DNA from: Siniperca chuatsi
Lineage: Eukaryota; Chordata; Actinopteri; Centrarchiformes; Sinipercidae
DNA: 64,000 nt
NCBI RefSeq assembly: GCF_020085105.1
Contig: NC_058052.1
Span: forward strand, 16,222,233 to 16,286,232
Reading direction: 5' to 3'
In this document: positions 44,556 to 56,376 of the stretch, piece after piece
Position numbering within the stretch: the stretch's first letter is position 1
Layout: the number at the start of each line of letters is the position of its first letter
Made by a program: the position numbers and the translations under genes
The notes under the pieces: generated by a model
Told to the model about the DNA's origin: nothing
The model's database searches: none
Seen by the model: the letters and a program-made list of their open reading frames with translations, nothing else

Positions 44556-45359
44556 TTGTAGGACTGCACATACTTTTGGTCAATAAACCACAGAAATGCA
44601 TTGTGAACAAAATATTTTCATTATCTTTTCTAATTTTGGTCAAGTTTGCCAGAACAGAAGCTGTTATGCGCCAATCTGGCAGTGTTGTGGGGGTAAAAAA
44701 AGTTCATCTTTTTGCAAACCCTGGCACAGCCTAGATGATTTTGTGCATGAGTATCATCATCCCATTACTTCACTCAAGAGATAAAAGAACATCCTATCGG
44801 CCAAGGCCGCCTTGTTGCAATGTATGACCTCACATAGACGGTGGTAACCTCTCAGCAACAAAACATGTCCACTCATACTGTACACTCATTATGTAATGAC
44901 CTTTAGTGAACTGGAATGAATGGATGGGATGTTATCTGAAGGGATGGCTACAAAGAAGTTGTAATAGCACCATCTACTGCACAAATATAGCTACTGCAGG
45001 GCAGGCAAAGAGCGACAGGTTGTTTCCAGACTGGAAATTCTTGTAGCAAAAGATGAGCTTATGAGTCTGGCTGTGTGAGACTACATGTGGAAATTAAATT
45101 ACCACAGAATCGAAATCAACATCTCTTTGACATAGTCTTAACTATTTAAAATTATACTGTAAGCTTCAGTAGTATTTATTGCAGGGCTTTTGTCCTAGAT
45201 TGCATTGTACTGTCCACCTTCTTGAGTACAGCACAATCTGTCAGAGCAGAAGAACAACAGCCCACTGCAGTGTTTGAATGCCCTACACAAGTGTTTAATC
45301 TTTCTTAATAATTAGCACTCTGTTTGGGGTATTAAGTGAGGTACTACTAGAGGAACTAA
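44001..45359. other. Intergenic spacer upstream of SCD
   Basis: No gene is seen. An (AT)n tract with a short AC tail occupies about 44490-44554. Open frames spanning it are simple-repeat artefacts. Confidence 0.55.
44490..44554. repeat. (AT)n(AC)n microsatellite
   Basis: About 52 bp of uninterrupted AT alternation followed by an AC run. Confidence 0.95.
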
Positions 45360-46964
45360 TACAGTGCATCTGGAAAGTATTCACAGCGCTTCACTTTTTT
45401 CCCACATTTTGTTATGTTACAGCCTTATTCCAAAATGGATTAAAGTCATTCTTTTCCTCAAAATTCTACAAACAATACCCCATAATGACAACGTGAAAAA
45501 GTTGTTTGAAATTTATTAAAAAATAATAATAAAAAAAAAATTACATGTACATAAGTATTCACAGCCTTTGCTCAATATTTTGTTGAAGCACCATTGGCAC
45601 CAATTACAGCCTCAAATCTTTGATTCTGATGCTACAAGCTTGGCACATCTATTTTTGTGCATTTTCTCCCATTCTTCTTTGCAGGACCTCTCAAGCTCCA
45701 TCAGGTTGGATGGGGAGCGTCGGTGCACAACCATTTTCAGATCTCTCTAGAAATGTTCAATCGGGTTCAAGTCCGGGCAACTCGAGGACATTCACAGAGT
45801 TGTCCCGTAACCACTCCTTTGTTATCTTGGCTGTGTGCTTAGGGTCGTTGTCCTGTTAGAAGATGAACCTTTGCCCCAGTCTTAGGTCCAGAGCAGGTTT
45901 TCAAAGATGTCTCTGTACATTGCTGCATTCATCTTTCCCGCGATCCTGACTAGTCTCCCAGTTCCTGCCACTGAAAAACATCCCCACAGCATGATGCTGC
46001 CACCACCATGCTTCACTGTAGGGATGTATTGACCAGGTGATGAGCGGAGCCTGGTGTCCTCCAGACGTGACGCTTGCCATTCAGGCCAGAGAGTTCAATC
46101 TTTGTTTCATCAGACCAGAGAATTTTGTTTCTCATGGTCTGAGAGTCCTTCAGGTGCCTTTTGGCAAACTCCAGGCGGGGTGTCATGTGCCTTTTACTGA
46201 GGAGTGGCTTCCGTCGGGCCCCTCTACCATACAGGCCTGATTGGTGGAGTGCTGTAGAGATGGTTTTTCTTCTGGAAGCTTCTCCTCTCTCCACAGAGAA
46301 ACCCTGGAGCTCTGTCAGAGTGACCATCGGGTTCTTGGTCACCTCCCTGACTAAGGCCCTTCTCCCACTAACGCTCAGTTTGGCTGGGGCGGTCAGCTCT
46401 AGGAAGTGTCCTGGTGGTTCCAAACTTCTTCCATTTACGGATGATTGAGGCCACTGTGCTCATTGGGACCTTCAATCAATGCTGCAGAAATTTTTCTGTA
46501 CCCTTCCCCAGATCTGTGCCTCGATACAATCCTGTCTCAGCGGTCTACAGACAATTCCTTGGACTTCATGGCTTGGTTTGTGCTCTGACATGGACTGTTA
46601 ACTGTGGGACCTTATATAGACAGGTGTGTGCCTTTCCAAATCATATCCAATCAAATGAATTTACCACAGGTCGACTCCAATCAAGTCGTAAAAACATCTC
46701 AAGTATGATCAGTGGAAACAAGATGCACCTGAGCTCAATTTTGAGTGTCATGGCAAAGGCTGTGAATATTTATGTACATGTGATTTTTTTCATTTTAATG
46801 AATTTGCAAAGATTTCAAACAAACTTCTTTCGTGTTGTCATTATGGGGTATTGTTTGTAGAATTTTGAGGAAAAAAATGAATTTTATCCATTTTGGAATA
46901 AGGCTGTAATATAACAAAATGTGGAAAAAGTGAAGCGCTGTGAATACTATCCAGATGCACTGTA
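45360..46964 (-). mobile_element. Tc1/mariner-family DNA transposon, full length but inactive
   Basis: The element runs from CAGTGCATCTGGAAAGTATT (45362) to the matching inverted end at 46962 and is flanked by the TA target duplication (45360-45361 and 46963-46964). Terminal inverted repeats of about 80 bp are nearly identical apart from a few mismatches. Total length of about 1.6 kb is normal for fish Tc1-like elements. The transposase lies on the minus strand and is broken. Close similarity of the two ends suggests a moderately old insertion. It sits between SCD and TRMT2B. Confidence 0.95.
45549..46569 (-). pseudogene. Tc1-like transposase, disrupted
   Basis: Reading starts at an ATG at 46569 (MKSKELS). 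The helix-turn-helix half includes a segment like IIRKWKK. The catalytic half shows WSDETKIE (first Asp) and, in a shifted frame, [10 protein letters not shown] (second Asp) near 45840-45860. The longest intact part is 46013-46423, containing VTKNPMVTLTELQ and LEFAKRHLKDS. Several stops and frame changes interrupt the roughly 340-codon gene, so it cannot make transposase. The start point and end are approximate. Confidence 0.9.
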
Positions 46965-47470
46965 AGATTAATAAAGGTGTAAGTTATCTAAATGAACAGG
47001 CAAGCAGAGCCGATTAGTCGATCAGAAGAAAATTAATCGCCAGCCACCATTGCTGGTTCCAACTTCTCAAATGTAAGGATTTCTGTTTTATATGACTGTA
47101 AATTGAATATCTTTGTGTTTTGTATTGTTAGTTAGACAAAACAAGCAACTTGAAAATGTCCCCTTGGGCTCTAATTTCTGATATTTTATACACCAAATGA
47201 TCAATGGAAAAAAAGAATTGACAGATTAATCGAGAATGAAAATATTCATTTGTTGCAGCCCTACTACAAAGTCCCAAAAGGAGGTCTAATCAAGTAAATA
47301 AGTGAAAACATGTGTGTGGGTGAACCGTGAGTGTAAGATTTTTGTAGGTGGTTACATTTGCATTATCATCTAGCATACAGTGCATCATTACTCAACTACA
47401 TATTAGCTTTCTAAAGCAACCAGAGATGTTGTTGAAGGGTTGAAGCCCACATCTGAACAAAAAGTATTTG
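46965..47470 (-). repeat. Degenerate MITE-like repeat and TRMT2B 3' flank
   Basis: From about 47010 to 47264 the sequence runs CGATTAGTCGATCAG to ATTTGTTGCAGCCCT, a reverse-orientation relative of the repeats at 10090-10455 and 53514-53826. The remainder is the 3' flank of TRMT2B. No clear poly(A) signal could be fixed. Confidence 0.5.
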
Positions 47471-49987
47471 TTACCTCTCAAAAAGTAGCACCAGTTCGCA
47501 ATGAGGAGTATGTGGGAACATATCCACAGGTACAGCCAGAGTTGGAGAAAATGCCTCTCCTGTGAGTTTCTTCTGCGGGTCAGGAGCACAGCAAAGCTCC
47601 CTGAAGTTCCTCATAGCCTCTCCATCCGGTTTACAGGACACATACACCAGCCTGCGGATAGCAGGTTGGTTTCGTAAAGCTCGGACCACTCTCTGGTGCA
47701 GGCCAGCTCGAGCAGGGTTTACAACAGCTGCCACAAGGCCTCCACCTGCGGCGATCAACTGAGGCATAGGGCCAGGAAGCACCACCTCTGCCTTCCCAGG
47801 GATAAACTCACAGTTCAGTACATTATTGAGAGCTGCGTTGTGTCTAGCATCTTCCACTGCCTGTTCTATGAGCTCTATACCAATAATTCTGTCCACTCTG
47901 GGAGATATAGTAATTCCGATGGCACCCGTCCCACAGCACACATCTAGGAGAGTACCACCAACTTTTGTTCTTCCTCCACCTTGCTCGTGGTTTGGGACAC
48001 ACAGGTCTCTCACTGTGCCATACAGCACCTCAGCAGCTGCCTGGTTCACCTGGAAAAAGGCATCGGCAGAAATGCGGAACTTGAAGCCCAGCACCTGTGA
48101 ATGATAAAACAACATAGGAACAGCAAATAAAAAACAAACATAATATAGGCATACATGCATTTTGTGCTACCCGCTCTTCTCTGTCTATTATCATTATTAA
48201 TTCAATACTTATATGGACATTACCAAAATTACATGTAGATGTCATGTTGAACACAGGGTGTGAAAATAGTATAATAGCACATAAATAGTATAATAAGTCA
48301 TCTTGGCTTGAATTTGGAGACTACTAATCTGTAAGAGAAAGCCTTTACAAACAGTGTGAGGAGTTTGAAAGACATGGGCATTTACCAGGCAAGGAGGGTC
48401 TAACATTAGATGCTATCACATTGCATTATGGGAACTGTAGGATCCAGTGTTTCTGGAACTTTACCCATATTAGCGAATAAAATTCAGGATATCCTGGTCT
48501 GCATCCATTTTGACAATTATTTTTAAAATCGGTCTTTTGCAAGTCCCCCAATTTCATTGAAGTCTAGTATTGAATCACTGAAGTACTCTGGTATGTTTTT
48601 ATGGCTGTAGGTCAGACAAAGTAAGCGATTTTAAAATATCACTTCAGGGTAAGGTGACTTTTCTGGGCATCTGTCTGTATTGCTGGGGTTTTTTACAGTC
48701 TTAATTATGAACTGACTGATTTGGATTCTACAGGTATATCTGCATATCACACCATATCAGATGATATCAGCTTTAAAAAGGGAAATATGTTGTTCCAGTA
48801 TTATTTTTACTGCTGATAATTGGCTGATTTGGGGAAACATTTTCTTTCAATCTCTTTCTCTAGGATTATGTCATTTAATTGAATTAAATTAGCATTATTA
48901 AATTAGCAACAGAATAAAAGTACCACCATCTTAAAAAAAAAAAACTTAATTGCAGCGAGATTGGTATGTTTAAAAAGGTAAACATTCAACATTGTCTGCT
49001 GCAGTTGGATCAGAGATTATGAAATTGCAATGCTGGAACATTACAATATTTGCTGTATGATATGTGGAGTCTCTTGCAGATTCTCTCTTCAGATTTTGCC
49101 CTGATCGTGTAGATTACCTCCTCGTATATGTGAGGCTGACCATGCAGGAGCTGGTAGGGGGATTCCTCATGAGTGCAGCGAGTCATGGTGCTCTCCTGGA
49201 AGAACAGTGAGTCCAGCTGACAGACTGATCCAGGCCCCCGCGTGAAGTAATCCGCCAGGTCAGCCTTATGCATTGCCACCTCTTCTGGGGTGAGCATCTG
49301 TGGATGAAAGTACACTATAGCCATGGTGCGGCCCTCTGCGTTGGTCCTCACCGTGACCTCTCTCCAGTGACCCCCAGTGTGGAACAGCAGGCAGGGCTCC
49401 AGGGAAGAGAGGCGGATGAAGTCCTGGTAGCCTCTGGCTACCAGTTTGTGCTTCTCCGGCATGTTGAGCAGGTGGTCTCCGTTGATGCAGACAATGTTTC
49501 CCTCCCTGCCTGTGCCCATGTAAAATCCGACTGTTTTTGGATTTCCATCCACTCCTCTGTTGACAGAAAACGTAGACTTGTTGCGGTAGCCATCCCTCAC
49601 TGGCGATGGCAGAATAGGCAGGACAGGGAACCTGAGTTTACTTCTGACAGGTGATGAGAATTGTGTTTGTAAGTCACCTGAGAGATACCCAGAGAGCTGA
49701 GACAGTATCCTTTCCTGGTGCTTTTGCTTGAGCTCAAGTTGCTCATCATAACTCAGCCTCCACAGGGGGGTAACCACATCAGCCAGCCTTTCCTCCCAGG
49801 ACAGATGATCAGTCCAGGGAGGTTTCTTTTGACGTTTTCTCCACTGTTTCTTTGATGGTGGTCTCCTCCCCTGGTCAGCTAGAATAGTGTCATTAGTTGA
49901 AAACAACAGACTGGTTTTCCTCAAAGTATACGGAATCTTGCGGTTGACAAATATGACTGACCTGCTGCATGTAGCTGCCAAAGCCAT
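47471..49987 (-). CDS. trmt2b: tRNA/rRNA (uracil-5-)-methyltransferase homolog B, mitochondrial, two coding exons, 497 aa
   Basis: TRMT2B is the mitochondrial relative of bacterial TrmA/RlmD. It makes 5-methyluridine at position 54 of mitochondrial tRNAs and in 12S rRNA. Exon 1 is 49118-49987 and exon 2 is 47471-48094, joined in phase 0. The start is the first ATG giving a basic, Ser/Thr-rich N-terminus (MALAATCSRSVIFVNRK) that fits a mitochondrial presequence. The central domain has RDGYRNKSTFSV and VGFYMGTG. The methyltransferase fold has DVCCGTGAIG (residues 341-350, SAM loop), GIELIEQAVEDAR, VVNPARAGL and YVSCK with the catalytic Cys444, then PHTPHCELVLLF. No RRM is present, which separates it from TRMT2A. 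Length is near human (504 aa). It is head to head with DNAJB12. Confidence 0.95.
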
Positions 49988-50252
49988 TTTGACTTTCAAA
50001 GAAGTAGCTATTATGGCTGAGGTGCTGCAGGTGTTAGCTAGTATCACGAAGAAGATCAGCGCAGCTTAATATATAAAATGAACACCACGGACTTTAAATA
50101 TCAGTGTTTAAAAACGTATTTTCTGCCGGGTATTAATGAAGTGCATGCTGAATGTTCAATTCAACTGTTGTGACGTATTATTTACGTTCCAGATAGCTTC
50201 TAACGTCATCTCCGTGCGTCCCGGGGCAAGTAAACATTTCCGCTGTGTCGCG
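49988..50252. promoter_or_regulatory. Compact divergent promoter between TRMT2B and DNAJB12
   Basis: Only 265 bp separate the two start codons, so transcription of both genes must begin here or within very short leaders. The block includes TGTGACGTATTATTTACG (CRE-like TGACGT near 50171) and CATCTCCGTGCGTCCCGGGG. There is no clear TATA box. Position makes the shared-promoter call strong; individual factor sites are inference. Confidence 0.7.
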
Positions 50253-53200
50253 ATGGACTCAAACAAGGACGAAGCGGAGCGGTGCATTAAAATAGCCCTA
50301 ATTGCGGTCAGCAACAACCAACCGGACAAAGCCAGGAAGTTTCTTGAAAAGGCACAGCGCCTGTTTCCGACAGATCAGGCCAAAAGTACGTCGAATAAAC
50401 GTCTGTTTCGGCATTTATTTTATGTCAGATTGTGGGCGATCGCTGTGAAACCCAATCAGCTAACGTTAGCATAACCGTCTTAACGTTACACCAGCTGCTC
50501 CTAACCGACACTGGTATTTGTAGTTTTTTTTCAGCCCCCCACCCGCGATATCTGTAATATATTTGGTGACTTAATGTTTTAAATTGCTGCTTGCTTGTTC
50601 GTAGTTCGCATTTACATCCTTGATGTCCTTGCTTGCAGCTACAGTGCTAACCGTTAGCCCACTATGCTAGTGAATTAACTAAATGATAAGCAGACTCAGG
50701 TGGCTTCTTTGAATAAATATGGCTCCTCTTTCTTTACAGACCTATTGGAGTCGTTAGCGCAGAATGGAAAGCCTCCAGATGAGAATGGCAGTCCTGTGAA
50801 CGGAGATGGACCCACTATGAGGCACCGCAGCCACGGAGAGGAGGCTGATAAGTCCGCAAAGGGGACCACAGATTCAGCCAAACCATACACTGCAGAGCAG
50901 CTGGATGCTGTCAGAAAGTCAGTGCACATGTGGATCTCTTCTTTTGTTTTAGTAGTAACGTTATGTTTTAGTACTACAAACGACACAGTAGAGCTGAATA
51001 GATTAAGGTTAAATTCTACAGCACACTATATCATGGGGGTCAAAAATGTCATTACTGTCAGTGTGTGTGATGATCAAGCAGCTAGAAGCACTGATTGTTC
51101 ATGTCACTCAGCTGGAGCAAATTCATTTTAGTTCTGCCTTTAGTGAGAAAGATTATTTTTATTGCAATGATATGGAAGTCACAATCCGATAGAGTTTAAT
51201 GTTATATTTCAGATATTTATTGAAGGGATTTAAAAACAAGGATTTTATATCAGTGAAATTTGGAAATGTCAAAATCAAGTACACAAAATAAATAGAGATT
51301 ACTCTTTCTTTTGCTGTTCGACCATTCACTGTGAGACTGCAGTTGTCCAATGTTTATAGAGAAGAGCAAACTGGGTAGCTCATACATTGATAGGTGTTTG
51401 TGTCATTACTGTTAGTTGAATGAAGTATTTGATGTCACATTAATTACACAGGGGATGTATCTATATGTTGTTTGCAGTCTGTTTTTTTTTTTTGTCCTCG
51501 CAATTTTTCATTTTTAATTTTTTTTACTGCAGGATTAAGAGCTGTAAAGATTATTACCAAATTCTGGGAGTTGAAAAGACCGCCTCTGAGGAGGATCTTA
51601 AAAAGGCTTACAGAAAGCTGGCTCTGAAATTTCACCCAGATAAAAATCACGCACCTGGAGCCACAGAGGCATTTAAAGGTAAATTAAAAGCAAGCATCTC
51701 CTGTGGTGTTCTATGGAAGACATGCATATATAAGCTTACTAAGTGCAAATTTGTGGGGGGGGTTGTGTGTCTTTCAGCTATTGGTAATGCCTACGCTTTG
51801 CTGAGTAACGCTGAGAAACGAAGGCAGTATGACCAGTATGGAGAGGAACGATCACACCCAAGCAGACACAGACACCATCGTGATTTTGAAGCAGACATCT
51901 CACCTGAGGACCTCTTCAACATGTTCTTTGGTGGAGGCTTCCCATCAAGTAAGTATTTTGGTTTTTATGTTTGGAGTAACATGTTTACATACCTCCAACC
52001 CATTTAACCCCTTCTTAACTGTGGTCTGCATAACCTGTTATGTTAATTTGAAGGGACTATGCGGGCGGTATTGCGTGTTTATCAGTATCAGAATCAGAAA
52101 TACTTTACTGTTTACTGTATACCTTACAACTGACCATGGTATGAAAGTCAGCTTATTCAGTTCTTTTAAATTTATTTGTCTACATTCGATTAAATTTTAT
52201 TTATATAGCGCCAATTCATAACAGAAGTTATCTCATTGCACTCATTCATGTAATGCATTTGCTAAGAGGGACTGCTTGGCAAACCAAGCCCATATCAGCC
52301 CTTATCAGCCAGGTCTATCTCACTGACTCTGGTCAGAGTCAGACCTGGCTGTCTTACTGGCTGTTCAGCCTTGAAAATCTCCTTTTTTTTTGACTCTGCC
52401 TTTTCTTTTCAAGCAAAAAACCACAGCCTTTATAGTGCCATTATATTATCATTAACATCTTACAAGCATGGGACTTTGAATCAGATTCACAGTTGCATGA
52501 ATATAGCTGGCTAGTTGCTTTGTTTGCATCTGTGTGATGTTCACTGGAGTGAAAATACAGACTGCTTAGTAGTTATTTCCTTTCATTTCCTCTATAATTA
52601 CTACATCCATAATCCATTGCACTGCAGTGCAATGTAATGTATACACTATTTGGAGTGAACAGGCTAAAACCAAAGGCAATATCCTGAAAATAGATCAGTC
52701 TAACCAAATAACATGGTCTGCTTGACCGACGTTGTTAAAAACAGAACTCTGCCTGTAAACACATTTCCTAAATACTTCCTTCTCTCTGGTGGAATATGTG
52801 ATAATCAGTGAAATCAGCTGCCGTTAGCGATTGGATTGAAAACCTGCATACTCTTGGGCCTTGATTTCACATGACTTAGAGTTGCATGCACTACTGAGTG
52901 CCCCATTATCTTTATTTTCTTAAATTCTTTTTAGGTAACGTGCACGTTTACAGAAATGGAAGAATGCACTTTGCACATCATAATAGGCAAGAAAGACGAG
53001 AACAACAGAGAGATGTAAGTCCTGTCTTTAATACTTTAATAACACTTTAATTTTATACCAGCTGATGTACTGTATGATCTGATATGAAACAGTAATCAAA
53101 TGGGTTTTTTTTTCTCTCTGGACAGGGAGGTCTGGCTCTGTTTGTCCAGCTGATGCCCATCTTAATCCTCATCATTGTTTCCGCTCTCAGCCAGATGATG

Positions 53201-54159
53201 GTCACCCAGCCTCCCTACAGCCTTAGCTACCGCCCGTAAGTGGTTTGCCACTCAGAGAGCTTTCTGAGGTTGTGTGAAAATGTCTCGACATCTGTCTCAC
53301 TCTGTTATTATATCTTCTCTATACATCAGGTCAGCTGGACATATTCACAAAAGGCATACATCAAACCTGAAGGTGCTTTTCTATGTGGGAGACCGTTTCA
53401 ATGAAGAATATTCTGGGAATAACCTGAAGAATGTTGAGAGAAGTGTAGAAGAAGACTACATCTCCAACCTCAGAAACAACTGTTGGAAGGAGAAGCAGCA
53501 GAGTAAGTTCACAGCAGGGCTGCACCCAACAATTATTTTAATTATCGATTCATCTGCCAGTTATTTTCTCGATTAATCAGTTAATCGTCTATAAAATGTC
53601 AGAAAATAGAGAAAAATGCACATCACAATTTTACAGAGCCCAACAGTCCCAAACCCAAAGATATTCAGTTTACTATCATAAAAGACTAAGAAAACCAGCA
53701 AATATTCACATTTGTAAGGCTGGAACAAGTGAATTATTTAGCTTTTTTGCTTCAAAACTGACTTAAATGATGAATCAGTTACTGATTAATTTTCTGTTGA
53801 TTAATTAACTAATCATTTCAGCTCTATTTTACAGTACTGCAACTCTACAGTATACCACCTAGATTTCAGCTGATTTTCTTTTCTAAGTTTGGTGTGTTCC
53901 AAGTTCATTGTTAACATGAAATAACACTTCTTAAGTTCATTGCAACAGCTTCCAACACTTGAATTGTGTGATTTCATATTTATAGAGTAGTTGATTGAGA
54001 CATAGCGTGCTGACATACTCTCCTCTTGTACTTTCAGAGGAAGGCTTACTGTATCGTGCTCGTTACTTTGGGGATTCTGAGTTGTACCAAAGGGCACAGA
54101 GAATGGGGACTCCCAGCTGCTCCAGACTATCTGAGATTCAGGTTATGCTGGATGGCTAG
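50253..54159 (+). CDS. dnajb12: DnaJ homolog subfamily B member 12, ER membrane co-chaperone, eight coding exons, 370 aa
   Basis: DNAJB12 is an ER-anchored Hsp40 with its J domain facing the cytosol. It recruits Hsc70 for folding and ER-associated degradation of membrane proteins. Exons: 50253-50385, 50740-50917, 51533-51678, 51778-51948, 52935-53014, 53126-53235, 53330-53502 and 54038-54159, all in frame. The start gives [16 protein letters not shown], matching the family. The J domain is at about residues 109-173 with HPD at 138-140. The block [18 protein letters not shown] follows. A single membrane span lies at about 239-258 ([16 protein letters not shown]). The lumenal DUF1977 domain includes [12 protein letters not shown] and [12 protein letters not shown]. 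An in-frame ATG at 50136 would add 39 residues but has no family support. Confidence 0.96.
52080..52310 (+). repeat. Interspersed repeat tail in DNAJB12 intron 4
   Basis: TATCAGAATCAGAAATACTT and TTTTATTTATATAGCGCCA followed by ATAACAGAAGTTATCTCA are common ends of fish LINE/SINE-type repeats. Only fragments are present. Confidence 0.45.
53514..53826 (+). mobile_element. MITE-like non-autonomous element in DNAJB12 intron 7
   Basis: It runs from CAGGGCTGCACCCAAC with CGATTAATCAGTTAATCG, through GTCAGAAAATAGAGAAAAAT and AAACCCAAAGATATTCAG, to ACTAATCATTTCAGCTCT. The two ends are imperfect inverted repeats of one another (GGGCTG versus CAGCTC). I recognise it as a very common teleost repeat. 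It has no coding capacity. Confidence 0.7.
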
Positions 54160-55440
54160 AAATCACTTGCACACATACGGGTAAGTTGCCACATCACAGT
54201 GACATTACAGTATAATTGCTGATGGATACAGTACATGAACTGCAAAGACTCCCGTGTTTTGCATGTTTTATCCCACTGTCTACAGAACACACACACTCTT
54301 CATTACAGCTGACAGTTTTCCAAAGCCAATGCCATTTATTTGAATTAAAATACTTTGCCTCCAATATTCAGTCCATTACAGCCAGCAGTTAGTCAGCTTT
54401 ATTTTTGTCTGTTAACTTATTCACACATGTTAATGCGGTTGCAAGCAGGGACTGACACCTGATATTAAAGAGTCAGCTGTGTTGTCTCAGATGTCTGTGT
54501 TTCCCACAAGCACTTCACTGCACCAACAAGAAGAGTTTTTAAAACAGGCCCCGATCACAATTGCATTACCATGTGCTGACGGAACTTACCAATTGACCAA
54601 TAAAAAGGCATCAATAAAGGCATCCATCACAGTGACCCATCGTGAGCAAGGGTCAAGTCTCTGCAAGTTTGTTTTAATACTGAAATGATCAAAAACCTAT
54701 GGCTGCCTGGATGGTAGGAAATTCATTTTAAAAAACATGGCTGTTTGTGTATGTATAGGAATCTTTAAAAAAAAAAATCCTATGTAGATTAATTATCATT
54801 GATTCTTTTGTTTTTCTTAGGTTCGTCTGTACTTGAATCTGATTAGAAGAAATCGGTCAGAGCCCACTCAAATTGGAGCATATTTCTGCAGCAAACCAAG
54901 AGAATCAAAAATGCCTTACGTGTAGTGGGCAGCAGACCTCATCAGGGAACCTCTCTGCAACTTGGTGTAGATTGACTTCCTGTAGAACTGTGAGAGGCTT
55001 TGAGTTGACTGCTGACATTTTCTTACTCTAGTGTCTTCAGGAGTCCGCTTGGCGTCACGGTGGAAAGTAAGAGTATAGATGTGTATCTGAACGGTAAACA
55101 AAGCTGCTAGATAAGCCTTCTCTGTCCCAGTCTTTTTGTTTTCCTTTTAACATTTTGAGAAACCTCATGGCCTTCTCAAAGACAGATGTCTGAGCCACTC
55201 ACAAGGAAAGTGTGTAATTTTTATAGTTATTACCAATGTAAATATTCATCTTACTTTTAACAGTGCAGGGTTATTGGAGTTATTATCATTTACTATAATG
55301 TTATGTGGATTTGCTTGTAGCCTGTTGGATCATAAGTATTGAAAATCATTGCACAAATGAAAGTAAACCATATTTATTAAATTAACATACTAAGATTGTA
55401 TGAAAGTTTCTTTGAATTAAATTTGTCTGATGGTTGACTG
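54160..55440 (+). other. DNAJB12 3' untranslated region, probably spliced
   Basis: Twenty-one nucleotides past the stop, the sequence reads ACGG/GTAAGTTG (donor at 54181). At 54820 it reads TTTTTCTTAG/GTTCG, a strong acceptor, so a 640-bp 3' UTR intron (54181-54820) is likely. Candidate AATAAA signals inside that intron (54599-54604 and about 54612) would serve an unspliced short form, and ATTAAA near 55377 or 55417 the long form. Confidence 0.5.
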
Positions 55441-55463
55441 GTGCATATTTTCCTCCTTTAAAC

Positions 55464-55896
55464 AAGACTAAAAGTCGACAGCCATGCTTGCGGCTCAGCA
55501 AGGCTTTACTTAGGTACAGCGGTGCTTTCAGCTAAATGCTAGCGTCAGCATGCTAACATCCTCACAATGACAATGTTAACATGCTGATGCTAAGCAGGTA
55601 CAATGATGAAAAGTTGAGGGATCATCAAAGTCATTACAACTCATCATGACAAGCCAAATTTCATGGTAATCCAACCAATAGTTGTTAAGACATTTCACTC
55701 AAAACCACAAATGTGAATGTGCTGGTGGCGCTAGAGGAAAAGTTGGGGGGGGGTCATCAAAGTCATTAGGATTCATCCTCTGGGAATGTCTGTACAAAAT
55801 TTTATGTAAGTCCTTATAATAGTTGTTGAGATATTTCAGTCTGGACCAACAGACCAACATTGCCATACCTAAAGCCACACAGCTAGCACGGCTACA
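55464..55896 (+). repeat. Teleost interspersed repeat, copy 1
   Basis: ACTTAGGTACAGCGGTGCTT, GCTAAATGCTAGCGTCAGC, the run of ATGCTAAC words, and GGGTCATCAAAGTCATTAGG match in order and orientation the copy at 62046-62395. Non-coding. Confidence 0.65.
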
Positions 55897-55969
55897 AACA
55901 CACACACACTCTTGTGTACTTTTATGACAAGCCATTGATTGCTTACAAGATAGAAGGAAACTTTCACAG

Positions 55970-56376
55970 CAAATTAATAGAAAATGATTTATTTGTTCAT
56001 GTTCAAGTCGTTAAAAATACAAAACACACACGTTTCAGGTAATATTTGACTATCAAATACATAAGCCAATCCCGTAAGAGTGGGACTTTACATTCACAGG
56101 AAAGAAACTGACCCATGTTCAAACATGAGTCTTCCCCATTGAGTCACCTGCAACCAGGTGAGTAGCTGCAGTGAGACATAAGTTGGTTCCAGGGAAACCC
56201 TGATACACAAGAAATACACCAACAAACAGACAGGTACGCAGTATTTCAGGACCATCTTGTCAGTGCCATTTGACGTGTTGGAGCCATAAGTTATTGTCTA
56301 AAAAAAGACAATGTTTAACCTAGCAGGCTCTTTTCACAGTACATGAATTCAGTTTATCAGGGGCAGGAGAGCTTGG
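55970..56376 (-). other. DDIT4 3' untranslated region with poly(A) signal candidate
   Basis: TTTATT at 55988-55993 is AATAAA on the minus strand, about 385 nt past the DDIT4 stop, giving a short AU-rich 3' UTR as expected for a rapidly turned-over stress transcript. Confidence 0.5.

Noticed and set aside
44161-44734. Open frames rich in IYIYIY on both strands
   Set aside because: Translation of an (AT)n microsatellite; the same happens at 58977-59183.
45764-45784. GGTTCAAGTCCGGG, also like a tRNA B box
   Set aside because: It lies inside the Tc1 transposase pseudogene and is ordinary Tc1 sequence.
49268-49654. 128-codon plus-strand open frame
   Set aside because: Antisense shadow of TRMT2B exon 1.
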